From Penaeus vannamei (Eukaryota > Arthropoda > Malacostraca > Decapoda > Penaeidae), in the NCBI RefSeq assembly GCF_042767895.1, contig NC_091578.1, forward strand, positions 11,582,962-11,600,461: a DNA stretch of 17,500 bases, written 5' to 3'. The notes under the pieces are model-generated. The model saw only the letters and a program-made list of their open reading frames with translations, ran no database searches and was not told the DNA's origin. This document shows positions 9,100 through 17,221 of this stretch, piece after piece. Each line of letters opens with the position of its first letter. Within the stretch, counting starts at the first letter, position 1. The position numbers and the translations under genes were made by a program.

Positions 9100-10469
9100 G
9101 TGAGATAAGGAATTAGAGGAGGGGGGGTTGTAGTATCTGGAAGGGTATCAAGAGTTAGAGGATCTGGGGAAGGGCATAGTTGTGACATGAGGGATTCATG
9201 TGTTTATCTATGAGGAAGTGGAAGGGGTAGAGGGGATGGAGGAAGGGTTAATGTGGGTGTAGTTGGAGCTGGGGGGAATGGGCTGTGATGGAAGGGAGTA
9301 GGAGGAAGGGGTGTAAGGGGAATACGAGTAGGAGGAAGATGGATATTGGCAGTCACTTTGAGTGTGGAGGGATCAGGAGTTGTGGAATTTGAGGGTGGAT
9401 GAGGATTTTCAGTGTCATTTTGGGACTCGAGCAGATAGTTTAGAATATCTTCAAGAGTTTCTGAAACAGAGTTGGTTGGGGAGTTTTATGAGACAAAGCT
9501 TTTCTTATGTGGAGAGGAAGAGGAGACTGGTGTCTGAGGAGTAGAGGCAAAGGTAGGTAGAGGTGAGTGTGCTAGGAGAAGATGGGGTGGAACGTTTAGT
9601 CTGTCTGCTGCGGTTTGTGCAGGATGGGAGAGGGGAAGGTGTTAGGGCTGCAGTAGAGATTAGTGTCTAGATTTAGAATGGCAAAAGAATTTGACTGGGG
9701 AAGTGGGGAAGTGGGGAAGTAAGATGTAGGAGGGATAGGTATAGGAGGAGGTATAGGAACATCTTGGGAGGGAGGAGGAGGGACAAAGCAAGTGACAATC
9801 CTGGAGTACGGAGTATGAGAAAAAACCTCGTTGACATGCTTCCTGTCTGGCTTCACACAGAGTGAGACCAAGTCTGTATCTGAGAGTTGCCACCTCAGAC
9901 TCAAACTTGTAGATGGGGCAGCCCCTATAATACACACTATGGGGGCCGCCGCAGTTAACACATGTGTAACTGTGCAGTGCAGTTTGATCGGTTATGACTA
10001 GGTTGGGCAAATAGCGAGCATCAGGCTGTGGAACTGCATTGTTTGACAGGATGTTCTAAATGCCAACAGTTTTGACACTGACGAGGAGGTTAGTATGGTC
10101 AGAGGCAGAGGGATTCTCCACCAATATAAAAGGAGGGTCATGTCTATGGAAAATAATTCTGGCAATGTTGGTGTTCTTATGATGACCTCTAGGAGAAATG
10201 GAGTAGCACTATACTGACATTACATCATAGTCTGTGAGGCAGGCAAGTAAGTCTTCTCCACAATTTGACCAATTTTCATTATAGATAGGGCAGTATGCTG
10301 GGTAGATAGAGACAGTTCTGGTACAAATATTGAGGTTTGGATGAGGTTCTGCAATTAGTTAGAGTTGATAAAGCTATAGCTTGAGTTTTGGATGTAATTG
10401 TAACAAGATGGGAACAATCAGGTTGGCTACGGAAAGAGACTTTGCCTACTTGTTTTTGGAGACTGCTGA
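9100..10469 (-). pseudogene. Outer LINE ORF1, C-terminal block (knuckle 3 intact, others decayed)
   Basis: The block aligns with the inner ORF1. The third knuckle (CVNCGGPHSVYYRGC) and the YKFESEVATLRYRLGLTLCE segment are clear near 9840-9970. Knuckles 1 and 2, around 9980-10080, have lost cysteines and frame. The segment around 10279-10469 matches the domain just before the knuckles. The Pro/Ser/Thr-rich tail extends to about 9100. It is more decayed than the inner copy, as expected for the older insertion. The reading frame is cut at 10474 by the long-inverted-repeat element. Confidence 0.7.
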
Positions 10470-10529
10470 AAGAGGGGTCATTCAATATCAAATTTAATAG
10501 GGTTGTAACCCAACATGCAGAATGTCTTT

Positions 10530-10560
10530 GATCTTTTGAATATTTGTTAACCCCATTGAG

Positions 10561-10602
<42 letters not shown>

Positions 10603-11465
10603 ATCTCAGGTAATTTCAGATTTACAGCTGATCAAAAAACCTCATTTTAGAGTGTGGCACCACCCAATTTTCACTTGCATGAGGATGCTCTGACTTCTTG
10701 TGCATTTTAAATAAATTTCATACTTCCTATGTGAATGAAAACTTATACCCTGCACCTTTTGATGCTGAGGAATCTAAAAAACACACTCTGAATATCATGA
10801 AATGAAGCTATCTGTATGAAATTGGTCAATGAATCCATTGGTTTAAATTTTTTTTTTTACTTTTTCATTTTGAGCCAATTTCTCCCTAAACATATAGCAG
10901 GTTACTTTATACCAACTAAAAGTGCATTCTTTGAACTGTTTGAAAACACCATGAGAACCACTTGTATACGGAGGAGACAAAAGATGATTGTAGTTGAAAA
11001 ACTTTTGAATTTTGTGAAAATTTGCCATTTTACATAAATTCTTACAAATAATTTTGAAATATTTGCTTGCAAACATGGCCTCAAGAGTTCATAATTGATA
11101 TGAATATGAAATTGGTCAATGAATCAATTGGTTTCAGGAAAATTTTTAACCTCTTCAGTTTGAGCCAATTTTTATCTAAACATATAGCAGTTTACTTTAT
11201 ACCAATTGAAAGAGCATTCTTTGACCTGTCTAGAAACACCAAGAGAATCATTTGTACATGGAGGAAACAAAAGATGATTGCAGTTGAAAAACTCTTGATT
11301 TTTGTGAAAATTTGCTATTGTACACATATTCATACCAAATATTTTGAAATAATTGCTTGCAAGCATGGCCTTAAGAGTTCATAAAAAGCTCAACAGTTTT
11401 ATAAGATCTGGTATTTGGAACTCTTTCTGAGTATCAAGACCAAATCATTCAGAGAATAGTGTTAA
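10530..11465. repeat. Left inverted-repeat arm, containing a 290-bp tandem duplication
   Basis: The arm matches 12785-13783 in reverse complement, starting at ATGCAG/TTGTTAACCCCA and ending near TGAGTATCAAGAC. Within it, 10815-11104 and 11105-11388 are a direct duplication with a 290-bp period (both begin TATGAAATTGGTCAATGAATC and include GAGCATTCTTTGA-like sequence). The right arm has one unit only. An A33 run at 10567-10599 is also unique to this arm. Confidence 0.8.
10567..10599. repeat. A33 homopolymer
   Basis: An uninterrupted run of 33 A lies near the outer end of the left arm. The matching place in the right arm (near 13730) has only a short T/A-rich stretch, so the run expanded after the arms formed, or was miscounted in assembly. 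Confidence 0.9.
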
Positions 11466-11651
11466 AGATATCTCAATGAACTTTGAGATATCTGAAGTTG
11501 AGTCATCCTTTTCAATAGGTCAATTAAGAATAGATGTCCCTGGAAACTTCCAAGTTATTGTTTTTCTTCCCCAAAAAAACACCCAGCATTCCAAAGCATT
11601 GTCAAATTTCTTATGCTAATGTAAAGTTAGACAATGTTGTGGGCAAATTAA

Positions 11652-11863
11652 TCCTCTAATGACAGGTGTCCCACATGAGACACCTGAAAAAATAAATATC
11701 ACCGGGTGTCCCGCCAGTGTGATGCTGTATCGGGGCTTACGCTCCGACGCAGCAGCGGGCCGCAGCCGCCGGGCAGGCAGAGTCCAGGGCAGCCACGCCC
11801 GCCGATTTTGTAGCAGCCTGGAATCTTTTATTTTCGGCTTCAAAATATACCGGAGTTAATGGG
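11652..11863. mobile_element. GC-rich TTAA-flanked MITE (212 bp)
   Basis: TTAA duplications lie at 11648-11651 and 11864-11867. The ends are weakly complementary (TCCTCTAATGACAGGT against CCCATTAACTCCGGT). The interior has a strikingly G+C- and CpG-rich core (about 11715-11815) inside very AT-rich surroundings. No open frame of note is present. It is probably a piggyBac-type non-autonomous element; the TIR match is imperfect, so confidence is moderate. Confidence 0.6.
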
Positions 11864-11867
11864 TTAA

Positions 11868-12660
11868 GCTGTCATTTGCAGCAGCTGTGGGAACTGAAGA
11901 CAGCGTTCTTGTCTGATTTGGGAAAGTCTGCTGATCAGTCTTTAAAAGATCTTAAAAAGAAGGTTCATCATCCAGACAAATTAACGGAAGAATTGCATGA
12001 TAAGGAAACTATTTGTAAAGCAGATTGAATAAAAATAGTTACCCAGAGCTTGAGTTTTTTTAGTATACTGACCGCCTCATTGAAACCAATGATATCTTAA
12101 CTCCTCATTCATTCTTAACAAAATGTCAGGCAGAGTATCTTAAAAGTAGAAAGGAAAACTTTCCTGAAAACTCTTTGACAGCTGTAGGGGACTTTGCAGA
12201 AAACTTTACTTTTGTTATGTAAGATAAGGTTCAGTCCTTTAATTAGAGTAAACAATACAGCAACCCTGCACATTAAATAAAAAAAGGGAAACTTTTCCAC
12301 AAACTGCTTTGCTTTGTGTTATATGATTTAGACCAGGATACCAGTTTTGTCTGTGAAATACAGTTAGTAAAAATCATTAAATCAGAGACGGCTTTCTCTG
12401 ATTTGGTGTTCAAAGAAAATTGCAATGCAGATTTGACTAAGGACATACATTACCTGGGACCAGGAGCTACCACTTCTTTGGGCCACAAACATCTGAAGAT
12501 GATGATTTTGCAGGCACATTTAACATTACTAGGAAACTTAAAAACATGCATTTCTCTGAAGACAATAAGCTTTAACTTACTTTGTTGTCTGAAATAATCT
12601 GCCAGACTTATGCACTCAATACTGTCAGTGACTGAACACATAATAAAACTGAAGTTAATT
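11868..12660 (+). pseudogene. Decayed transposase-like frame of the long-inverted-repeat element
   Basis: An open piece near 11878-12027 ends ADQSLKDLKKKVHHPD and continues through KLTEELHDKETICKAD. A second piece in frame from 12100 reads LTKCQAEYLKSRKENFPENS and then GDFAEN (12187-12204), followed by in-frame stops at 12220-12222 and twice more within about 70 nt. A further open piece spans 12316-12597. The GDFAEN block with an acidic residue after a hydrophobic strand resembles a family of transposon-encoded hypothetical proteins in invertebrates, in which it may hold the first catalytic Asp. I recall that resemblance from general knowledge and could not check it. The later catalytic part is missing. 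Confidence 0.5.
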
Positions 12661-12784
12661 TTTAAAAAATACATAATATTTTTACTCTGGGAAACTGAAA
12701 GGTAATTTGTTATTCACCTTAAAGTAGAGTTATCACTTCAGTCTTGCTAATCATACCTTTCATGCATGATTTAAATCCAAGAGT

Positions 12785-13783
12785 AGTTAAGATATCTGCG
12801 GCATCAGGCTTTTATAAAACTGTTCTGTGGATGGTTTGAAGTCTTGATACTTAGAAAATTTCAAATGACATTTCCAATAAAACTATTGGGCTTTTTATGA
12901 ACTCTTGAGGCCATGCTTGCAAGCAAATATTTCAAAATAATTGGAAAGAATTTATGTTAACCCAGTGCCGATGGGTAAAAATGTTTGGCAAGTGGACGTA
13001 ATAATGGGATTGTTGGCGTGCATCAGCAGTTTCCCCTGTTTGCGCTCTGCTCAATCGGTAGTTTGCGAGCGACATTTTGCACCTAAACAATTTTATTTTG
13101 CTATAATCAATAAAAATATTATAATTTTCAAGGTTTACCTTCATTATAGGTGCCACTGCCTAAAATCTTTACCATATAAATGAAGCCACTACTATCGGAG
13201 AAAAACAAACTCAGTCTGACGAGCCAGTGCCGCTGGAATGGGCATGATACGAAGCCATCCATTTTTCGGTCCACAAATGGCATGGCATGTATGTACATGC
13301 CACCCATCAGGTTGGGGTTAAATGGCAATTTTTTACAAAAATCAAAAGAATTTTTCAACTGCAATCATCTTTTCTCTCTTGGTGTTTTCAAACAGTTCAA
13401 AGAATGCTCTTTCAATTGCTGTAAAGTAAACTGCTATATGTTTAGGGAGACTCAAAATGAAGGGATTAAAATTTTTCCTGAAATCAATGAATGGTTTCAC
13501 TGACCAATTACATACAAACAGCATCAGTTCATGATATTTTAAGCATGATTTTTGAGTTCCTCAGCATCAAAAGGTGTAAATTTTCATTCACATAGGAAGT
13601 ATGAAATGAATCTAAAATGCACCAGTCAGAGCATGAAACTTGGGTGGCACCACACCCTAAAATGAGGTATTTTTTATTAGCTGTAAATCTGAAATCACTT
13701 GAGATATTGATCTCAAATTTTTATTTGAAACTATTCTTACTGGGGTTAACAATTATTCAAAAGGTCAAGGACAATCTGCATAC
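12785..13783. repeat. Right inverted-repeat arm, interrupted by a MITE
   Basis: Reverse complement of the left arm, with one copy of the 290-bp unit. The MITE at 12961-13317 splits it at a site whose uninterrupted version can be read in the left arm (near 11028-11040). Outer-end sequence such as GGGGTTAACAATTATTC is shared with the left arm near 10541-10557. Confidence 0.8.
12961..13317. mobile_element. piggyBac-type MITE, copy 1 (357 bp)
   Basis: Perfect TTAA duplications at 12957-12960 and 13318-13321 border 16-bp imperfect TIRs: CCCAGTGCCGATGGGT and, read inward from the right, CCCCAACCTGATGGGT. The pre-insertion site is visible in the left arm. It matches the MITE at 14468-14822 over its whole length in the opposite orientation. 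CCC termini plus TTAA are the piggyBac hallmark. No transposase is encoded. Confidence 0.85.
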
Positions 13784-13789
13784 CAAGAG

Positions 13790-13871
13790 AAGAATGTTGT
13801 CAGAGTAAGGATCTTTGTGGGGGGATTGTGAAAAATTGGTCCCATTTGACTGGGCAAAATGGAGTATTCAA
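13790..13871 (-). pseudogene. Outer LINE ORF1, middle block between two transposons
   Basis: This 82-bp piece of LINE is left between the long-inverted-repeat element and the next TTAA element. It includes the frame around VKWDQFF (13833-13855), aligned to AKWDQFF at about 7735-7756 in the inner copy. It is the key link showing that 9100-10469 and 16173-16558 belong to one ORF1. Confidence 0.8.
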
Positions 13872-16168
13872 GGGGACCATCCCCAATGGGGGGGGGGGGG
13901 TCAAATTGAGTTAGCTAGCGTATAGTATAGGTGAATGGATGAGGAAACAACCTAATAAGTATTAAAGCCCTACTGTGGCTAGTTCCCGGACGGCGAACCC
14001 GAGACCCGCTAAACGCCTGGAGAGGTACGTTGCTAATGAGCGCCCAGTTACAACTAAGTAGACTTTTGCTTGTTGCAATCGTGCATACAGCATTTGATTA
14101 TGACATTGCGCAAAGATATGAGTTCATGAATGTTCAACGAATACTTTTATATCAATATCAGAAAAAAATTATATCACAGTGACATATGACGAAAAAAAGT
14201 AAGCTTTGTGTCCTTTCACACACGAAATATGCTTCTATCAAGACTCCCTGGTAATATGGTGTTACTTACGAATTGATCTGTACATATACCAAGTACGGAG
14301 CACTAATGTTTGAAAATAGCCATATAAGGATTGAAATCTTTCCATTAGATTTGACTCAATGGTCGGTACATCACAGCATTGGTAAATTTGATTTGCTTTG
14401 AAATTGGTTGTTACCGTTGTAAAGGGCAACTCAATACAAAGGATACCTAATAGTTTGGATTTTTTAACCCATTGGCGCCGGGTGTCACGTACGTACATGC
14501 CATGGCTGTTGTGGACCAAACGCTGGGGGCATCATGCCATGCACATTCCCGTGCTACTGGCTCGTCGGACGGAGTTTGTTTTTCTCCACTAGTAGCGGCT
14601 TCATTTATATGGTAAAGATTTTAGGCAATGGCACCTAAAGTGAAGGTAAACCTTCAAAATTTTAATATTTTTATAAATTTTAGCAAAATAAAAGCTTTTA
14701 GGTGCTATATGTCGCTCGCAAACTACCGATCGAGCCGGGCACAAACAGGGGAAACTGCTGGTGCGCGCCAACAAGCCAGTGCGTACGTAAACTTGACAAA
14801 ATTTTTACCCGTCGCTGCTGGGTTAACTTCAGATGTATAAGCGAAATACTGAATATTTCATATTGAAGATGACAGTACTCAGTCATACCCGCTCTGAAAT
14901 AAAAAATATATGGAATTTTGAGCTTTTGTGTGCACAGTCTTCATCCAAAGTTGAAAAAGCTATCGCATCTGTTTTGTGCGTTCCCAATAAAAAAATATTA
15001 CGTTTAGACATTAGCGTAGGTATTAGGTACTGAAAATTTACAAATATCCAACCACAACTAGGTGTCTGCATGATTTTATGCACTTCTTAGTAAAGATAAT
15101 TGGTGCAAATGGCCAATCAACAACTCTACACTTGTTTCCCATTGCAATTTGTTCCTTATGACAATTATCGAAGAAAACGGTTTGAGAGGGATAACTAATA
15201 TATTAATTTCTTTGGATATAAAAGTCGATATAGGCCTACTAAAAGAGGATGATTAATTTTTGTTTTAGTTTATGTACGTGTGTTTATGAACATATGATCC
15301 TCCTCAAAAATTATAAACACTCAGTGACCATTCCCCTGTGTGGAGCATGGGAAAAATTTTTTTAATTCCATGCACTATATTCATATGCTTTTAAAATTCT
15401 CAAAACTGACCAACCATGCTGTATTCATGCTAGGACTTTATAATTAGGATGATTTTGTACTAATGTTGTCAACAATAGTTCTCCATTTCTTCAAAATTGA
15501 AGAAAAAAGAAAAAAAGAAAAAATAAAGTTTTTTATCTGGTTTAGACTTAGTTCTTTCTATGGTCCAATGCATTTATTAAACTTTTCAGTCAAAAATATC
15601 TACTTTTATATCCAACAAACAAATAAAAAAATTACATGCCTTTACCTAAAATTTACATACACTATTGAAAATGGTAATTCTGATTGACTTGGTAACCATA
15701 GCATCACAAAGTACACTAAATAAGCTTTTTTTGATATATAACACCCATTAGATTTTGAGAAAAATAACAAGTTGCAGATTTTTAAATTTTGGCCTCAATC
15801 AAAAAATATAAATTTTTTAATGCTGAAAAAACATATAAAAAATAGTACTCTCTGTCAACGACTCCCCCGCCTCTGAAAAAAGGAAATTCAAAAATCAGCA
15901 GCTAGGATAGATCTAATACATGAATTTTGGGGGGATTGTTCAGGAAAAAACTGGCTGTGATGATGTACCGAAGAGGATGGGAAAGAAAAAAATAATAATT
16001 TAAATTTGGGGGGTGTCCCCCCTATGGAGTTGCGAGGTCAAAATTATATAAGAGACAAAGCACAATTCTATGCTCTATATGATGCAAAAAAATGAATGAG
16101 CTATCTCCACCCATTTTTTTTATGATGAAATGAGTAGGGAAAGGTGGTCATTTCCAGGGACAGTCCCC
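13872..16168. mobile_element. TTAA-type non-autonomous DNA transposon, sister of 3683-8598
   Basis: Termini are GGGGACCATCCCC and, inward from the right, GGGGACTGTCCC. The right flank is TTAA (16169-16172); the left flank is TCAA (13868-13871), a TTAA with one change. The inner LINE still has the empty site TTTAAGATATCTG near 7777-7789. The length is 2297 bp, or about 1.94 kb without its MITE. It carries the G13 run near 13888-13900, the internal hairpin and all other blocks of its sister. Open frames in it (for example 14833-15033) agree with the sister for only about 30 codons, then drift out of frame, so I do not regard them as genes. Confidence 0.8.
14468..14822. mobile_element. piggyBac-type MITE, copy 2 (355 bp)
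   Basis: TTAA at 14464-14467 and 14823-14826. TIRs are CCCATTGGCGCCGGGT and, inward from the right, CCCAGCAGCGACGGGT. The empty site is readable in the sister transposon near 4272-4290 (GATTTTTGAACTTCGGATG). It aligns end to end with 12961-13317 reversed. Shared landmarks are TTGTGGACC, TTTGTTTTTCTCC, TTCATTTATATGGTAAAG, TGTCGCTCGCAAACTACCGA and AAACAGGGGAAACTGCTG. Confidence 0.85.
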
Positions 16169-16172
16169 TTAA

Positions 16173-16558
16173 GATATTTGTAGAGATGGGGGTGGTAGAA
16201 GGACAGGGACAAGTGGAAGAGGGAGTATTGTTGAGGGAGGTAGTATTATGGAGAGGTGAACAATAAGGCTGTAGAGAAGCAGTAAGGGAAGATGTGAAAG
16301 ATGAAGGTTGTGGGGGTTGAGGTGATGAAGTTGAGGAAGTTGGGAGAGTAGGAATGTCTCCTGGAGATTGAGTCTTGACTTGGGTCGGTAATGTACTAGT
16401 AGGCATTGAGGAGTGGGTAGTAATTGCAATGTTTAGAGTTGTGGTCAAAGGAGAGCCTGGATTCAGGGAACCAGGAGTTTGAAATGGTGGGGCTATTTAA
16501 TGAAGGGGCAAGCCTCACTGCCCCTAACAAGGGTATAAATGTCTGCATTATTAGCCAT
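16173..16558 (-). pseudogene. Outer LINE ORF1, N-terminal block
   Basis: The ATG at 16556-16558 matches the inner copy's start at 8107-8109. The first 21 codons are open and then a stop follows; the Ser/Thr/Pro-rich remainder continues in other frames (16169-16448). It ends where the TTAA element inserted. Upstream, 16559-16890 is 5' UTR shared with 8110-8453, including TTTTGCATGGTCTTTTCCC and a 5' end rich in CCCCAATCCCTTGC. Confidence 0.7.
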
Positions 16559-16890
16559 GGTAAGTCTAGCCTATGTTGGGAAAAGAAACAGTCCACCCTC
16601 TCAGGGTCCCTTTGAGGGGTAAGGGCTAGACAACTTAAGGGAGCAAAGGGCTCCCTTAAGCCATTCTGGAATGGCACAAAATCAGCCTTTCATTCTTTCA
16701 GCATGGCTCTCACACCTTAGGAAGTGGATAGTAGAAGGGGTTGGAGAAGGGACAGAAACAAAAAAGCAGGAGGGGGAAAAGACCATGCAAAATTAGTTGA
16801 GGCCCAAGGTAGGGGAGATCCCCAACACTGGGTCCCAGTCCTTGCCTCCTAAGCATCCCCACGGCAACAACAAGCAAGGGATTGGGGAGG

Positions 16891-16900
16891 GTTTTAACAG
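16891..16900. repeat. Target-site duplication of the outer LINE, 5' side
   Basis: GTTTTAACAG here is the partner of ATTTTTACAG at 3657-3666, with 8 of 10 positions identical. It sits between the LINE 5' end and the first nine bases of the host intron. Confidence 0.55.
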
Positions 16901-16909
16901 AAAACTTAC

Positions 16910-17221
16910 TAGATACAGAGAGTGGTAAGAATGAATCATCTGAAGCATGGCTTGACTGTTCAAAGCTGGTGTCCTCAAAGGCAGAAGATACATCACTGAT
17001 TTCACTGTTGTTTTGTAACCGAGATGTTCTGCCTCTGGTTCTTGGGCTAATAGACTGACTTTGACAATCACATTGTCTGGTTCTTCTTTGGGAGGACATT
17101 GGAGTGCTACAGAATCTAAAACTAGTTCTTGTTATTTCCAGACTCTCTGGATCTGACGGTTCATCATCACTAAGGGTAATTGTTTCCACAGTTGATGACA
17201 AGGTACTTGCCACAATGGAAT
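16910..17221 (-). CDS. Internal exon of an unrecognised host gene: Ser-rich acidic segment with SUMO-interaction-like motif
   Basis: The acceptor is a pyrimidine-rich run ending CTTTTTAAG at 17222-17230, and the donor is GTAAGT starting at 16909. The exon is 312 nt and phase-symmetric (1-1), coding for about 104 residues without a stop. It starts SIVASTLSS, followed by VETITLSDDEPSD: a hydrophobic TITL core next to Ser-Asp-Asp-Glu, the layout of a SUMO-interacting motif. A basic patch (SSQRRTRQ, then SPRTRGRTSR) and a Ser/Asp/Glu run (SDVSSAFEDTSFEQSSHASD) follow. There is no folded domain, signal peptide or membrane segment. The composition suggests a disordered region of a nuclear regulatory protein, but I cannot name it. 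The continued open frame past 16909 runs into the LINE and is not coding. Confidence 0.7.

Larger units (their letters stand above)
10475..13784. mobile_element. Long-inverted-repeat DNA transposon with decayed transposase
   Basis: The element is flanked by AAGAG at 10470-10474 and 13785-13789. Joining the flanks restores the exact ORF1 context seen in the inner LINE (around 7691-7702), so the borders are well supported. The arms, about 10530-11465 and 12785-13783, are long imperfect inverted repeats. The left end has about 40 extra bp starting GGGTCATTCAATATC that the right end lacks, so the right terminus is probably trimmed. The interior (about 11868-12660) holds a broken transposase-like frame. 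Two MITEs have inserted later. The superfamily is not assigned. Confidence 0.75.
3667..16890 (-). mobile_element. Outer non-LTR retrotransposon (LINE), internally deleted and interrupted by later insertions
   Basis: The LINE reads on the minus strand from a 5' end near 16890 to a 3' TTAACCA-repeat tail near 3667. Its own sequence is in four blocks: 16173-16890 (5' UTR and ORF1 start), 13785-13871 (ORF1), 8603-10474 (ORF1 end, ORF2 remnant, 3' UTR) and 3667-3682 (tail). The blocks align in order with the uninterrupted inner copy at 5466-8453, which shows they were once contiguous. Flanking direct repeats at 3657-3666 and 16891-16900 match at 8 of 10 positions and look like an aged target duplication. 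ORF1 with CCHC knuckles plus an APE-type ORF2 start places it in the broad I/Jockey-like group. The exact clade cannot be set because the reverse transcriptase is missing. Confidence 0.8.

Noticed and set aside
5643..10474. Hidden reverse transcriptase domain in either LINE
   Set aside because: I found no Y/F-x-D-D block or flanking RT motifs in the ORF2 remnants, and both junctions jump straight to the C-terminus.
14628..14840. Open frame of about 60 codons shared by both piggyBac-type MITEs
   Set aside because: It is open in both copies, but differences are mostly amino-acid changing, one copy lacks the ATG, and nothing resembles a piggyBac transposase. Chance openness is more likely.
16710..16909. 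Continuation of the host exon's open frame past the donor
   Set aside because: It reads through GTAAGT into the LINE 5' UTR, which is shared with the inner copy at 8110-8453, so it is not host coding sequence.
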